Shown piece after piece: positions 10,356-22,186 of a stretch of 64,000 nucleotides of DNA. Source of the DNA: Scleromitrula shiraiana (taxonomy: Eukaryota; Ascomycota; Leotiomycetes; Helotiales; Sclerotiniaceae). The DNA is taken from assembly GCA_028455995.1 (NCBI GenBank), contig JABELC010000005.1, positions 1,674,001-1,738,000 on the forward strand, read 5' to 3'. Position numbers and translations under genes: made by a program. The stretch's first letter is position 1; every line of letters begins with the position of its first letter. A model generated the notes under the pieces. That model searched no databases. It saw only the letters and a program-made list of their open reading frames with translations, and was not told where the DNA came from.

Positions 10356-13300
10356 AATGCCAAACCAATACAATCCAAACATCTATCTAAACCGCGAATA
10401 TTTGTATCAAAACACCCATATACATCTGATATCCATTCATCAACTAACCACACATGTAAAATTAAACATCTCAACATCATTAACCAACCACCCAACCAAC
10501 CAACCAACATCTCCCCACACTCGTTCACCCAAGAAAGACAATACCGGCTCATTAACTACTGTATACTTACCAAGTACACAAGAATGATACATCGATACAA
10601 AAAAATCCAAATCTACTCGCCTCCTTTCCCCTTCCTACCAACACGCAATCATTCTATCCACTATACTCCAATATCCATCTCAGACATTATTGCATGATTA
10701 AATTAGACTTTTGATTGATAGTTGAGCTCATTTGAAACATAGGGTATCACACTGTTGATATTCTCGGTTGGCACGGATATGTGATTATGGTTGTATCGAC
10801 CTATACTATTCAAAGTCGGCGTTTAGGTGTTTAGGTATTTGGGGGAAAGGGGATGTGGTTAGGTGGGATCAGAGTTGCTTTTCGACATGTTAATCGGGGC
10901 AGGAAGAGTTGCTAGATCTCTTTTGCATGTGGGGATGGTTTGGAGTTTACATGGGGCAGTGTGAATCATCGGCTTGATTGAGATGGATATTCACATTGTC
11001 ATCACGTCCATGTATCCACTCATCCATGTATCCACTCATACTCATCCATCATCCATCCATACATCCATACATGTTAATCAATACACACCATCCATAGAAT
11101 ATAGAGAACAGAGCCTTTCATGCCAAACATATTCATCTAATTTAATTTAATGAACACAAATAAATCGTAGTAACGTTAAAGACATCAACAAAATCATTTA
11201 AATCCTAACAAATAAAACCTATGCATCCACCACATACACACACAACAGTTCATCTAAAAAAAAAAATATGTAGCTAACTAACCACAGTACTCACCTAATC
11301 TCCAAGTTTCTCCAACGTTGTGGCTGCATAGAACAGATAATTTATTCTCCTTCCTCAGAATATACTATATATGCAATAGATAGATAGATAGATAGATAGA
11401 TGGATAGATGATACCGCATTACTTGCATCTTGCTTGCATACATGAACCCGCACTGCAGTGAAGACAAAGATGAAGATCAGCATTAGAATACTAAAAAGCA
11501 AAGCAATATAATCCATGCACCAAACGTCTAATTCAACACGTCACATAAAACAAACAATTGGATGGATGGCGGATAAATTGATGAACTATGTGCGGAGGAA
11601 GTATGTAAACGTATGCACATCATGAACACTCATCACGTTTTTGTATCCACTACCGTTGCCGCTGCCGTTGCCGCTACCGTTGCCGCTGCCGCTGCCTTCG
11701 CATCGGTCCGCAATATATATGATATGATAAGTATGTACGGAATATGTAAGTAAGTGATAAAAGACATTCTTGAATCCAACTACCGACAGTCAAGCAACCA
11801 CGCATCCCAGGAAACCCCCTCCAATTCGCAAAAATGGGGGCCAAGAATCTTTTAGATGTTGACTGGTTACACTAGACCAGTATTGTATGAACCTAGTAGT
11901 TGCGTGCATATGCAAGCGACACTGGGCAAAAGAGCGCGCGAGACGCTACTGCAAGATTGATGGCGGGCGGTAAGGACTGGATATGGAAGGAGGACGGACG
12001 CCTTTTCTTTTCTTTTGTGGAGTTGGGAGGTGTGATATCAAACTTTGACAAGGGCAAGGGGCTAAAAAAGAGGCTGGAGAGGGAGAGGAGAGCAGGGGGA
12101 GGGATGGGATAACGGTAGTGCGGTTTTTGGTACGTACCGGTAGATGAAGATGTTTTGAAGGAGGATTAATATTGGAAGATAAGGTAAGGACAAAAAGGAA
12201 GGGACTATCTGAGAAGGAACGAAGGAAGGAAGGAGAGTAAAGATTCCCGAAACTTTGGATGAGACGGAACTTTTTTGATTATGGCGTGGTGACTAAGACA
12301 ATGTGTCATGTACAACTACAATTACTGCACAAAACCTTTCATTAAATTGTATTACAATAGGCTGACTAATACGAGTAAAGTGCAACGCGTATGGACGCGT
12401 CAAAGCGCGTCTTTTTTTTTCTTTTTCTTTTTCTGCCCCTCTCTTTTCTAGGATGATAGGAAGGCAAAAATGCAGTCACACCTGTCTATCTGCACACGAA
12501 GAAAGAAAGATTTCATGTATATATATGTATGAGAAAACGGTTTAGAATTACTTTGCTTTCATATCGCATTTATTCGTTCGTGTCATGCATGTTGTAGGTA
12601 GGATAACCTGACCTGACCTGACCTGATAAGAGAGAAGATCTTCAGCTGTGAGGGAGAGGGGGCGGGTTTCGGAATAAGTATCGAATTGAGTTGAGCCTCT
12701 CATTACACTGTGTGAGGTAGCCAAGGAAAGTTTCCGGGAATTTTATGTTAAAGGTACTGAATTGGGGTTGATTGATTGAGTGATTGATTGATTGTGAGAG
12801 ATGGATCATGAGATGGTTGATTTTGAAGATGGGAGGTCGATGAATATGGATGGATTGGATCGAATTGGAATAAGGGAATGAATGATATTTGATAGATATC
12901 ATTAGTTACTAAGTTAGACTGATTGAATGAATGTTTAATATTTTTAATATACATAAAATAAAATAAAAAGATGCGTTACAAGTGCTTTTACTAAGAAGTT
13001 CGTACTACCTAATGAGTGGATGGATTACTAGTAGTCATCTCAGTCAGTATAATCTTTCGAATATGGAAATACTTATTATTATTAGGTAAGTAAGGTAACA
13101 ATCAAGAACTAAAAATTTGACAGATTGGGAAATACAAAACGTTAAAGGGGGTAAGTGGGTGATTCATGGGATGTAGTAGATGAATCAATTCAAATAATTC
13201 AGCTTCAATTAGATGATGATCTATGATCTATGATTTACTTATTAGTAAAGGAAGAAAGGGAGAGGAGGATAATCAGGATAATCAGGATAATTATTAGTAG

Positions 13301-14757
13301 AGGAAGTCAGGTATAGTCTATATGAATGTACCAGTAGCCTTAGACTTTTCTTCAGGGCAGGGCTTATAGTTCTAGTTGCCATATTAGTTGAAGGGTGATT
13401 CCAAGCCCTAAAGTGTTATAATTCTAACTCCCAAGAAAGTTTGCACTCCCTAATATGTACATTTTAAGCATAGGTAGTGTTCAGTATACATGAACATTAG
13501 ATAGTTATGTTTTGTACTGTACTGTACTTTACTGCACTATACTGTAAGAAGGGAACGGTATTGTAACTGTAACTGTAACTGTAACTATAACTGCATGAAA
13601 AAGTGAGGAGGTTGTGGTTGTAGTTCTATATAAAATTATCAAATGAGATTTTAAGTCATCCATCCACTAAATCCATCCCTCACCGATTATCCAATTCTAA
13701 ATATTTCTTGAAGGAAGGAAGACAAATATGAATGAAGAGGGATATAGAGAGAGAATATATAAATTTCTTCATAATAATATGTAAGTACTTGAATTATTAT
13801 TACGATTGAAATAATAATTATAGAGGAGAGAGAGAAGAGAAAATAGAGAAGAGAGTAGAGAGGCTCTCAATAACCTACTGTTCTACTGTTCTACTCTATG
13901 AATCTCCAATTGTTTGCCCCTCCTCTCTCTATTTTTCATTTTCTCTATTTTTTATTCTCTCTACTTTTTATTCTCTCTATTTTTTATTCTCTCTATTTTT
14001 TATTCCCTCTATTTTTTATTCCCTCTTTTTTATCCCCTTTATTTTTTATCCCCTTTACTTTTTATTCTCTCTTCTCTCTTCTTCTTCTTCTCCTAACCAA
14101 CATCACCCATCTCTCTCCTTCTCCCCTCCCCTCCCCTCCTAAAAAAAAAACAAAAACCTCACAGGGTTGTGACGCACATTAAGCTAATTAGAGCTAATGA
14201 TTAACTAACTAATTAGCGTCCCCATAAAATATAATGGGTCATCTATCACGCATTTATCACGAGGTCATTAACCAATCATCTTTCAACTTTATCCCCTGCA
14301 CCAAAATTTGAATAATTGACCTGCATTATAAACTTCCCGTTATCCACGCCCCCGTTTGAGATTTTGACCCTCTCGTTCATCTCTCTTTTTTTGTTACGGA
14401 AACATAGTTCTATTGAGAATAATAACTTTTGCGATTGCGACTTGCGATTACAACCTTTTAATTGAATTATTACAAACAAACCACAATCGCATTCAAATAA
14501 TACAATTTTCAACCATAGAAGAGAATTCTGCGAATCTTTTGATATAATTTTTGAAAGAACAAGAAATACTTGTCAACCTCCGAAGCTTCCCGGCGCAACA
14601 ATCTGTCGCAAGATTTACATTGATTTTTCGCCTACCTAAGAATAAACAACAACACTTATTACTGTTGCCTACAACAACCTTCATTTATATCGAACTTTAC
14701 AACTCCTGAAAACTCTTGGATATCGAAACATTCAAGAAATAATTACAATCAGAAAAC
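10356..14757. other. repeat-rich gene desert upstream of the Myb gene
   Basis: About 4.4 kb without a supportable CDS. It holds many simple repeats: CATCCATC runs (11010-11075), GATA tetramers (11379-11405), a (ACCGTTGCCGCTGCC)-type hexamer array (11650-11697), CTTTT-rich tracts, ACCTG pentamers (12607-12627), GATTGATT runs, ACTGTA/AACTGT repeats (13515-13595) and a 150 bp pyrimidine minisatellite (13925-14090). Two ACGCGT sites lie at about 12386 and 12395. The final 600 bases, AT-rich with several C-rich patches, are the likely promoter/leader of the gene at 14758. Confidence 0.55.
13925..14090. repeat. degenerate pyrimidine minisatellite (period about 18-19)
   Basis: Repeated TTTTTATTCTCTCTA-type units with substitutions (CCCTCTA, CCCCTTTA) on the plus strand. 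They are purine-free except for single A residues. Strand-asymmetric, and translated as spurious Phe/Leu/Ser ORFs. Confidence 0.85.
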
Positions 14758-15660
14758 ATGTTATTACCATCTGCATTTACCTGCGATTCTTCGCAATCAT
14801 CTTTCCAACAATCTCGCAGTCGTGGTCTTCTTTTCGCATCGCCACCTCTCTCACCAACTTCATCACAATCAGCTGCAACTAGCATCAACAATCTATTCAA
14901 TTCATGTCGCGCATTACAATCTATGCTTACAACACCAACACAATTACCATCACCACCAACTCTCCACGCCGATATTCCATCATCGCTTCCATCATCGCCA
15001 CCCATAACCAGAACAAGCCATACGAAATTGAGATTGCGCGTACCATCCAGTGCAACGAAAAGTTATCAAGAATCAAGCGATAGAAAACGTATCACAAAGC
15101 GACGGCAAAGAGAAGCACCGCGCGGATTAAACAAAAGAAGGAGAGCACTAGACGATGATAGAAATCGTGAAGATAATACATCAGAAGGCGAGGTGGGAAC
15201 AGAATTCGAACAAAATCCAAGCACACCAAAACGCATGCGCCGACTCGCACCCGAAGTACTACCACTTGGTTTGGAAAGAAGCGATTTCCATGATTTGCAT
15301 TTGACTGAAGCCGAGAAACCCGATAACGATGGTACCTTCATTTTCCGCGCTGGCTCTTCTGGAATTCGAACTCGAGCTCAGAGAATGGAAAATGATATAC
15401 ACCACCACCACCAACAACACGATGAACAAGAAGAAGATGAAGAAGAGCACGAATGGTCAACGGAAGAAGATAGAATGCTCGTAGAGCTGGTATTAGAAAA
15501 ACTCAAGCTAAGCAAAAGTGATTGGCAAGATTGCGCTAGAAGTTTGGGAAAAGATAGAGGGAGTGTTGGGAGGAGATGGAAAAGTCTAATGGGTGCTGGG
15601 GAGGTGGGATTGAAAGGGAGGAGGAAGACTCGTACGAAGTTACATTCAACTTGGAGATAG
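14758..15660 (+). CDS. Myb/SANT-domain protein (300 aa), probable transcription factor
   Basis: A single-exon ORF whose C-terminal end carries one Myb/SANT repeat at roughly residues 235-285. It reads EWSTEEDRMLVELV, then SDWQDCARSLGKDRGSVGRRWKSL, with the tryptophans spaced as in Myb helices and a helix-3-like RDRGSVGRRW recognition segment. It is preceded by an acidic Glu/Asp run and a His-rich stretch (HHHHQQH), and earlier by a basic KRITKRRQRE / KRRRAL segment usable as a nuclear signal. The N-terminal 100 residues are Ser/Pro/Thr-rich and disordered. A single C-terminal Myb repeat is found in several fungal developmental regulators, but I cannot name the orthologue. The very long upstream non-coding region would fit a heavily regulated gene (inference). 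Confidence 0.8.
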   Translation: MLLPSAFTCDSSQSSFQQSRSRGLLFASPPLSPTSSQSAATSINNLFNSCRALQSMLTTPTQLPSPPTLHADIPSSLPSSPPITRTSHTKLRLRVPSSATKSYQESSDRKRITKRRQREAPRGLNKRRRALDDDRNREDNTSEGEVGTEFEQNPSTPKRMRRLAPEVLPLGLERSDFHDLHLTEAEKPDNDGTFIFRAGSSGIRTRAQRMENDIHHHHQQHDEQEEDEEEHEWSTEEDRMLVELVLEKLKLSKSDWQDCARSLGKDRGSVGRRWKSLMGAGEVGLKGRRKTRTKLHSTWR

Positions 15661-16604
15661 ATGGTTATTTCTTCTCTTTTGGTGTTTTGTTTCCGGGAAT
15701 CTTTTGATCTTTTCTTTCCGATCTGGATTGGGAAAAGCGAGGAATCGATTGGGTGGGCGTTCATTTATGAGTGGGATGAATGCACGTGGATATGAATCTG
15801 GAGTTGGATTGTATATTTATCATTTCGATATGAGGAAAGCATGAAAGCGTGAAAGCAATGGGAGAACAGCACAGTAGTACAGTACTGCATGGGATGAATT
15901 GGGATGGGGTATGGAGCGATGCTATGGGATTGTTTTCCTTTCTTCAAATATTGGGTTATTATGTTTTTTGGGTATGGGTATGGATATGGATATGGATATG
16001 AATACTATGTATTCGAGATATCTAGTACCATATCGTATCGTATCGTATCGTATCGTATCGTATCGTATCGTATCGTATCGTATCTATCGTATTATATCAT
16101 CACATCATCTGAATACAGCAGGGTTAGATAAAGGGCCGGGCTACACACAGTATGGTCAACTCTATTCATTCTTACATAGAAGGTTATTACTTCTTACAGT
16201 GCTTAGTATTAGTATTAGTATTAGTATTAGTATTGGCATAGCAAACAATTGGGTCTGCTAGCTGGTCTCGGGCTAATCATATCATATCATCACTCTATTT
16301 TAATGTCGTATCGTAATTATTATGATTGATGAACGAATGAATGAATAAATAAATAAATAAGCCATGCAGATGGATATATTTCAAATGTAGATGATTTGAA
16401 GAGATTCAAAGATAGGAAATAAACTTTGCAGTTTTATTTATTTATTATTTCTAGATGCATAGTAGAACCATCTGACTATGCTATGCTACGCTACGCTATA
16501 CCATGCCATGCCATGCAATACTACACCAAACCCCCAAACCTCTCCCCTCCCCCCTCCCCCCTCCCCCCTCTTCTCAACCAACCCAAACCAAATCTCCCCC
16601 AATA
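15661..16604. other. intergenic, microsatellite-rich
   Basis: About 940 bases between convergent genes. They contain GATATG (15979-16001), TCGTA (16031-16084), AGTATT (16206-16236), AATA (16343-16360) and CCATG (16500-16517) short tandem repeats. The last 80 bases are C-rich. No gene is seen. Confidence 0.6.
16031..16084. repeat. pentanucleotide microsatellite (TATCG)n
   Basis: About 11 uninterrupted copies of a 5-bp unit. The arrays of small ORFs translating to SYRIV repeats arise from it. Confidence 0.95.
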
Positions 16605-18257
16605 TCAAATCGCCACACCCCGCTCCCACCACCGTCCCCCAACAGGACTCCACAACCCCACCCCCCAATCCCATCCCCAACACCACCACCCCTCCCCATT
16701 GCACCCCCTAAAAAAACTAACCGGCACCGGCTCATAAAGCCAAATCCCGCCCCTCGCAAAATCATCCGTCAATAGCCACCCTGTCGCCAATCCCCAGCTT
16801 AGCGCAAATCCGAAGTTTGATGCGCGTTTGATCCATTGAGAGATATGGATATGTTTAGGGGTGAGGAGATGGGCTTGGATGAGAGTGGTGAGGGTGATTT
16901 GGATAAAGATACCGAGGGCTTGGAGGAGGAAAAAAAGAGGGGGGTGAAAGGGGTGCGTTGGGGGTATTTGCGTGATACTTCCTCCGTAGTGGAGGAAACC
17001 GGAGATGGAGAAAGCGAGGAGGGAAGCGATAGTTTTCGTGAGGAGGGAATGTTTAGCTGACAGGAGACCATGCGATTGCAGGTAGATTGTTGGAGCGGAG
17101 AAAACGAATCGGAATATTTGGTGCCAGGATTTGGACCAAAGGCCCGCGAGACCGTGCGTGAGTATTGGGGTTAGGGGGCCGAAGGAGGGGGGGTAGTATG
17201 CGGGTTGGTTGCGCAGGTCCTGGGGACCGAGGAGGAGGGGGGTGAGGAGGGGAGTGAGCTGGAAGGCGGTGGAGAGGGAGATGAGGATTGCGGCCAGGGA
17301 GAGCAGTTCTCGGTAGATGGTTAGGAGGAGGGGGTGGGTGTTGAATAGTGTTAGGTGTGGGGGTAGTGGGTAAGCGTTGGGTCCGAGGTAGAAGTAGGGG
17401 TCTTTCATCATGGTGTATTTGAGGAGATCGATGAGAAGGTAGCGGATTATGAAGGGACGGATTTGAGAGAGGAGGAATGAACGTCGCGTGATTTGTTTTT
17501 CGAGGTAGGGTGGTGAGCTTTCGGTGGGTTCTCCGAGCTTGGCTTTTACGGATAAGGGGAGGGGTGGCAGGCTGGGTATTTGCCAGTTCCAACCGGGTCC
17601 ACGAAAGTTCATAATTAAATCGGATACCCAATTTATTCTTTCCCATATGTCATCTGGATAGGATTGCCAATAATATTCTGTTTCTTTAACATTCATATTC
17701 CCTTCTGATTGGCTCTTGATTTTCCCGTTGGAGATGGCCGAATGCTTGATCACCTTTCCATTCGTATGGCAATTCGACTGCGTGCGTTTTCTGATATCTG
17801 AACTCCCTTCATCTGGTATAGTCCCCATCTGATGTCCATTTCCATCCATATCTGATTCTCGACCCTTCCAATTCTTTCTTCTGTCCACCCTCTTAGCATC
17901 AAACTGCGGCCTCATAAAAACCAACCAAGTAACACTCGTAGCAATCCCATAAGTACTTAGCAAGCCCGCCACAAAACTAAATGCCATATTCCTACTACTC
18001 GTCTCGAACAACGCTTTCCATTCAAACCATATTATCCACGCCAATACTATCCAACGCGCCTTGTATAATATCGGTCGATTCGTATGTCGTATGCAGAGAT
18101 ATAGTCCCAGTACAATGTAGCCATAGAGATGATATGGTAAAACTATAGGACGTAAAGTACCAGCGGATACATGATTTTCGAAAATGCGTCGATGGCTCTC
18201 TAATACTTCTTGTGGTGTGGGTACTGTAGACGATTGTGAGGAAATGAAACTCGCCAT
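16605..18257 (-). CDS. wax-synthase-like membrane O-acyltransferase (550 aa)
   Basis: A polytopic protein of the fungal wax synthase/TRI7-type acyltransferase family, which transfers acyl groups from acyl-CoA to alcohols, often on terpenoid secondary metabolites. Family marks are the early hydrophobic helices (YGYIVLGLYL, AFSFVAGLLSTYG), the domain signature LWSKSWHQIFRF, and the putative catalytic His region SISGFLHYGGS followed by further TM helices and WLYEPVPVSFFRG. About 8-9 membrane segments can be seen. Residues 128-185 form a hydrophilic Asn/Lys/Ser-rich insert. The single-exon frame is intact and of normal family length. There is no synthase or P450 gene directly beside it, so its substrate cannot be deduced; the partial P450 is 16 kb away. 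Confidence 0.85.
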   Translation of the reverse strand: MASFISSQSSTVPTPQEVLESHRRIFENHVSAGTLRPIVLPYHLYGYIVLGLYLCIRHTNRPILYKARWIVLAWIIWFEWKALFETSSRNMAFSFVAGLLSTYGIATSVTWLVFMRPQFDAKRVDRRKNWKGRESDMDGNGHQMGTIPDEGSSDIRKRTQSNCHTNGKVIKHSAISNGKIKSQSEGNMNVKETEYYWQSYPDDIWERINWVSDLIMNFRGPGWNWQIPSLPPLPLSVKAKLGEPTESSPPYLEKQITRRSFLLSQIRPFIIRYLLIDLLKYTMMKDPYFYLGPNAYPLPPHLTLFNTHPLLLTIYRELLSLAAILISLSTAFQLTPLLTPLLLGPQDLRNQPAYYPPSFGPLTPILTHGLAGLWSKSWHQIFRFVFSAPTIYLQSHGLLSAKHSLLTKTIASLLAFSISGFLHYGGSITQIPPTHPFHPPLFFLLQALGIFIQITLTTLIQAHLLTPKHIHISQWIKRASNFGFALSWGLATGWLLTDDFARGGIWLYEPVPVSFFRGCNGEGWWCWGWDWGVGLWSPVGGRWWERGVAI

Positions 18258-19129
18258 TCTCGTTCTATATACTGTTCTGTAATGATCGTGAGATGAAAGA
18301 TGAATGAAGGACTATGTAGTATGTAGTTTGCTTCAACTGGAAAAGAGCCGTACTACTATACTATATACTACACCTGATTGTTGAGAAAAAATAACTTTGA
18401 TAATTGCATTGGTGGCGTATAACTCAAGTCTACTGCGTTTGATAATCTCGTCTTGGGTTGCCGATATTTAATCTTGCACTTACATTGAAAACAGAAGATA
18501 AATGGATGTCTCTATCCATCGCACTCTTTTTACCAAGGTAAAAAGAAGGAAGTGAAAGACTCATCAATTGGATCTTGATATATTATACATAACTTTGAGA
18601 GGTCGTGCCTTCTCGTGATGTTAACGTGTGTTGCCAGATCGAACGAGGTCACTGTGTGACGATGCGATGCGATGCGAATGATTAATGTTGTGAGGAATTG
18701 TGGAACAGACAACCTCACAGCCAGATCCTGAATCCATTCATGATGTTTGAGAACCTACAACATTGTTGCTCCTTACCGTCAGTCAGTGTGAGTGGAAAGT
18801 TTTGTATTCGTATCATTGACGTTTTGGTGAAGATGCGATTTAGATATATCTACTATATAGAGGGACCTCTTGTAAATCGAGCCGAAAATTAAGGAATTCT
18901 ACATTCTGTCATCCGTATTCCACCGATTCATATGTAATACCGGTAAACCTAACATTCCAAAATCCAACGACCTCCAGAATATACCTTTGAATTAAAATCA
19001 ATATCAAAATAACTATTAATTAATTTGATAAAATAATCTCAAAATAATAGAATTTCGGTTCTATTTTATCATAATACAATGTTTGAAGCTATTTTATATG
19101 CTTTATAGAATCGTTTTCATTTATTCAAG

Positions 19130-19160
<31 letters not shown>

Positions 19161-19814
19161 GTTGTCGGGTGTGCAGCTAATACCGTATACCTTAAGCCAA
19201 TACAAAATTTCAATTCAATGTTATAGCTATCATCCATCATCTGAACCTTGACCTCATATACAATTGTTACTGGTAGGGTTATTCGAACATGTTATTACAA
19301 ACAAAATTCAAGTACTGAGTATAAGGAGAAAAGACGAAACGATTGTGCGCTATCTGAGCATTTTAACTACAAGATCTGTGTACTGGTGTACCGGTATATA
19401 GTAAAATCTCGATCTAAAGATCCCTCCTTTAAGTACAGTACGTCTCTGACCCGATACCATACATATCCTTATAAAGATATCATCCTCGCTTATCTTTCTT
19501 AACGCAATTATAAGATCTTGATTATACTTGAGTATAGCCTAACCTTCCACATTCATCTCGATTTAGACTAATAGAGTCAATATGTTCTTATGATTCGAGT
19601 ATACTAGTAAACAACCCCCCCCCCCCCCCCCCGCCCCCCCTCCCGAAACCCAAATTCTTCAGAATAATCCTTCCATAAAAATTATCCTTAAATAACATAT
19701 AAAAAGTTCGACCAAACCAAGCAATATATTCTAATAAAGAGGATATCCTCAAATTAATAAGGATCCTTATATCGAGGCTTTACTGCATCGATAGTTCTAT
19801 ATCTATTTCTTATC
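18258..19814. other. intergenic with (GAA)n and poly-C tracts
   Basis: About 1.55 kb. The first 300 bases are probably the promoter of the minus-strand acyltransferase. A (GAA)11 run lies at 19127-19159 and a 30-base C-run at 19615-19644. ORFs at 18698-18892 and 19248-19502 show no family features. Confidence 0.55.
19615..19644. repeat. poly-C tract
   Basis: Nearly uninterrupted cytosine run broken by one G and one T. It could form quadruplex or i-motif structures, or be an assembly-sensitive homopolymer. Confidence 0.9.
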
Positions 19815-21642
19815 TCATTTCCTTCCTATGATTTTCGATGTCTTCGATGCTTTCGATGCTTGCGATGGAGACTGGTCCCTATCCCTATGTGTTTCATGAT
19901 GATCCCTAGTCTTCGATTCTCTTTCTTTTTTAACCACTTTCTTTTTGCGGTCTGGCTTCAGAGACTTCGCGTGGCTTCTACTTTTTCCCTTGTAAGGAGC
20001 TTCATAACTTGTTGGAGGTGTAGGCAAAGCAAAACTCACATCGGTAATCGATTGTGTGGGAGCGTTGGATGATTCAATAGAAAAATCAGATCCACTAGAA
20101 GGTAATGAAGAATCGCTAGCATTTGACAAACTCATCGATCCGAGTTGCTTTGGTAATCCTGTGGAAGGGATGCTCATAGGGAGTGTAGGTGGGGGAACTG
20201 GTCTTCCAATTTTGATTAATGTCTGTTTGATGTATTGCAAAGTGGCAGAATTATTGAAGATGGCTTGCCACATTTCTGCCATGCAATCAAGTTGATATGA
20301 GTTGAGAATTCCTTGATATCCAGCCACTTCCTTCAAATACTGAAGTTGCTCTTCAATTGTCATGGCTAATACAAAGTTAGTAAGTTGTAATATATAATTA
20401 TCTCTTAGGCCGTATACCAAAAAAGTTTTTGTGATTTTCAGTAACCAGTGCTTCATCCCCTTCTTCAAAAGGGACAAATCCAGCAAACAATTCGAATATC
20501 TATTATAAGTGTTAAAAGAAATATATCTAAATTGGATATATATATCTGGTGATGATTTGATACGTACTAAGCAACCCAATGTGAAAATGTTAGAAGCATA
20601 AGTAGATGTTTTCGAATATATATAATGGGGAGATGCGTATCCATTTGGAAGATGTCCTATCTCTAAACATGAAATGTTAATTGGTATTTACTTATGCTGC
20701 TGTAATCAAATGAGGAAAGGAATCTAAAATTGCTTACCTTCATGAACATCTATCACTTCCAATTCTAACTTATCATCTATCAACTTTGATAGTATTGTGG
20801 CTGGAATTGGACCGTAAAGAACCTCTGGGACATTTGCCGGGAGTTTTGCGTCAATAAATTTATTTTCATTTTTAGGATCTTTAACTAGACATCGTACGCG
20901 TGAAGATTCCAAATCACCTATTGACTTTAGCATTTCGGCTTTCGAGTAATGTTGAACACTTTGCTTCAGTTTTATCAACAAATTTGAAGGTGTAAAGTCG
21001 GTCATGATATAATTAAGTTTGTGCATCTTCAACATCATATCTGTAGAGTGTTGAGCAAGAATAACCCTGTCCTTGATTGGTGGATTTGTTATCATGTAGT
21101 TTCGTATAGATAAACCCGAGAACTTCATAGGAAGACAAAGATGTATATTGCCAGTTGTAGATGATGTAATTGAAAACGTTCTATCGACATGACTGCATCC
21201 AATCACTGGTATACCGCGTTGATTTAAGTCCACAACTGTTTTGACTTGATCTCTACCATTTCCATGATTTGCGGCCATGACTTTAAGGGCATACCAATGG
21301 TCTTTGTTTCTACAACATTAATACAGTTAGTACTCTTCTTTCGATTAAATTTTATGAAGGAGAAGAAGAGAGGTAAAGGGGAAAAGAGGGGGAGAAGGGG
21401 AAAGGGGGAGAAGGCAAGATATTCTCTGACCTTTTTCCAATGCCAAAAGTTAACCAAACGGTGGAATAACCTCCATATCCTAATTTGGCAATAACCTCAT
21501 ATCTATAATCTGAAGTACCAATTTTCATGCCAGGTTCAATATGATAGTAAAAGTTTCTCAAATAATCATAAGGTGATTCCGATCGGATACTAGTAGAGCG
21601 TTCTAAATAAATCCCTTCGACTGTGTTTGACGACGAAGACAT
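19815..21642 (-). CDS. SRPK-like serine kinase, degenerate (503 aa, 5 exons)
   Basis: Exons in transcript order are 21642-21431, 21309-20738, 20662-20568, 20499-20418 and 20365-19815. Frame is preserved (1512 nt). The protein resembles SRPK-type fungal kinases: glycine loop LGYGGYSTVW (about residues 54-63), the VAIK-like ALKV with K80, and subdomains VIII-IX read across splice sites (PNGYASPHY, then SNIFTLGCLIFELFAGFVPFEEGDE). The catalytic loop is MTDFTPSN rather than HTDIKPEN; Asp (about 175) is kept but the usual Lys is Thr. The DFG position reads DVH (about 259). APE is SPH and the subdomain IX Asp is Asn. The C-terminal 150 residues are Ser/Pro-rich, ending in a basic Arg/Lys/His tail. 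It may be a pseudokinase or a rapidly evolving lineage-specific kinase. The intron 1 donor GTCAGA is weak. Confidence 0.8.
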
Positions 21643-21747
21643 TTTGATGGTCTATGATTGAAAGTATTAGAACAATTTCAGAATGAATTATTGAGAGAGG
21701 GTCTGAGAGACAATATTTCGGGTTGATACCTACATAGCAGGTATTGG

Positions 21748-21790
<43 letters not shown>

Positions 21791-21968
21791 TGGAACTTTA
21801 GAATGTTGGTACAATTAAATACCCATTACGTACTGTACTACTACTACTACTACCACTATGTACTATAAGCACTATTTTTCTATTTTTGGTATCTTGAGAT
21901 TGAGGTGGTCGACGTCAAGGTTAAGGTTATTCCTGTAAGGAATAAATCCATCCATGTACAGAGTGAGT
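21643..21968. other. upstream region of the SRPK-like gene
   Basis: Contains a (TA)n(TG)n dinucleotide repeat at 21748-21791 and ACTACT runs at 21836-21855. No gene. Confidence 0.55.
21748..21791. repeat. compound microsatellite (TA)n(TG)n
   Basis: About 11 TA units followed directly by about 10 TG units. It can adopt cruciform or Z-DNA structures. Confidence 0.95.
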
Positions 21969-22036
21969 TGGAATTGTGGATTTGTCTTACTGTATCTACG
22001 ATTGGAATTGTGGCTTTGTCTTACTGTATCTACGAT
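21969..22036. repeat. 34-bp tandem duplication
   Basis: Two adjacent copies beginning TGGAATTGTGG at 21969 and 22003. They differ at about one base (GGATTT versus GGCTTT). Confidence 0.93.
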
Positions 22037-22040
22037 TTAT

Positions 22041-22186
22041 CCAATACACATGTAGTATCTCCTTAGGTAGCTTCGGCAGGCTCGGCCTGGTCCGCTCTAT
22101 TCGCAAATTCTGCCCAATACATATGTAGTATCTCCCTAGGTAGCTTTGGCGCGCTCGGCCCGGTCCGCTCTATTCGCAAATTCTGC
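22041..22186. repeat. 73-bp tandem duplication
   Basis: Two adjacent copies starting CCAATACA at 22041 and 22114, with a few substitutions. The second copy contains the left arm of the inverted repeat that follows. Confidence 0.9.

Noticed and set aside
10073..10552. 159-codon and shorter ORFs across the octamer array
   Set aside because: The tandem 8-bp repeat lacks stops; no domain or signal outside it.
11900..12112. 70-codon ORF
   Set aside because: Short, purine-rich 3' end, no family features, isolated in the gene desert.
13898..14182. 94-codon hydrophobic Phe/Leu/Ser ORF
   Set aside because: Translation of the pyrimidine minisatellite.
17053..17646. 197-codon minus-strand ORF
   Set aside because: Pro/His-rich out-of-frame shadow inside the wax-synthase-like gene.
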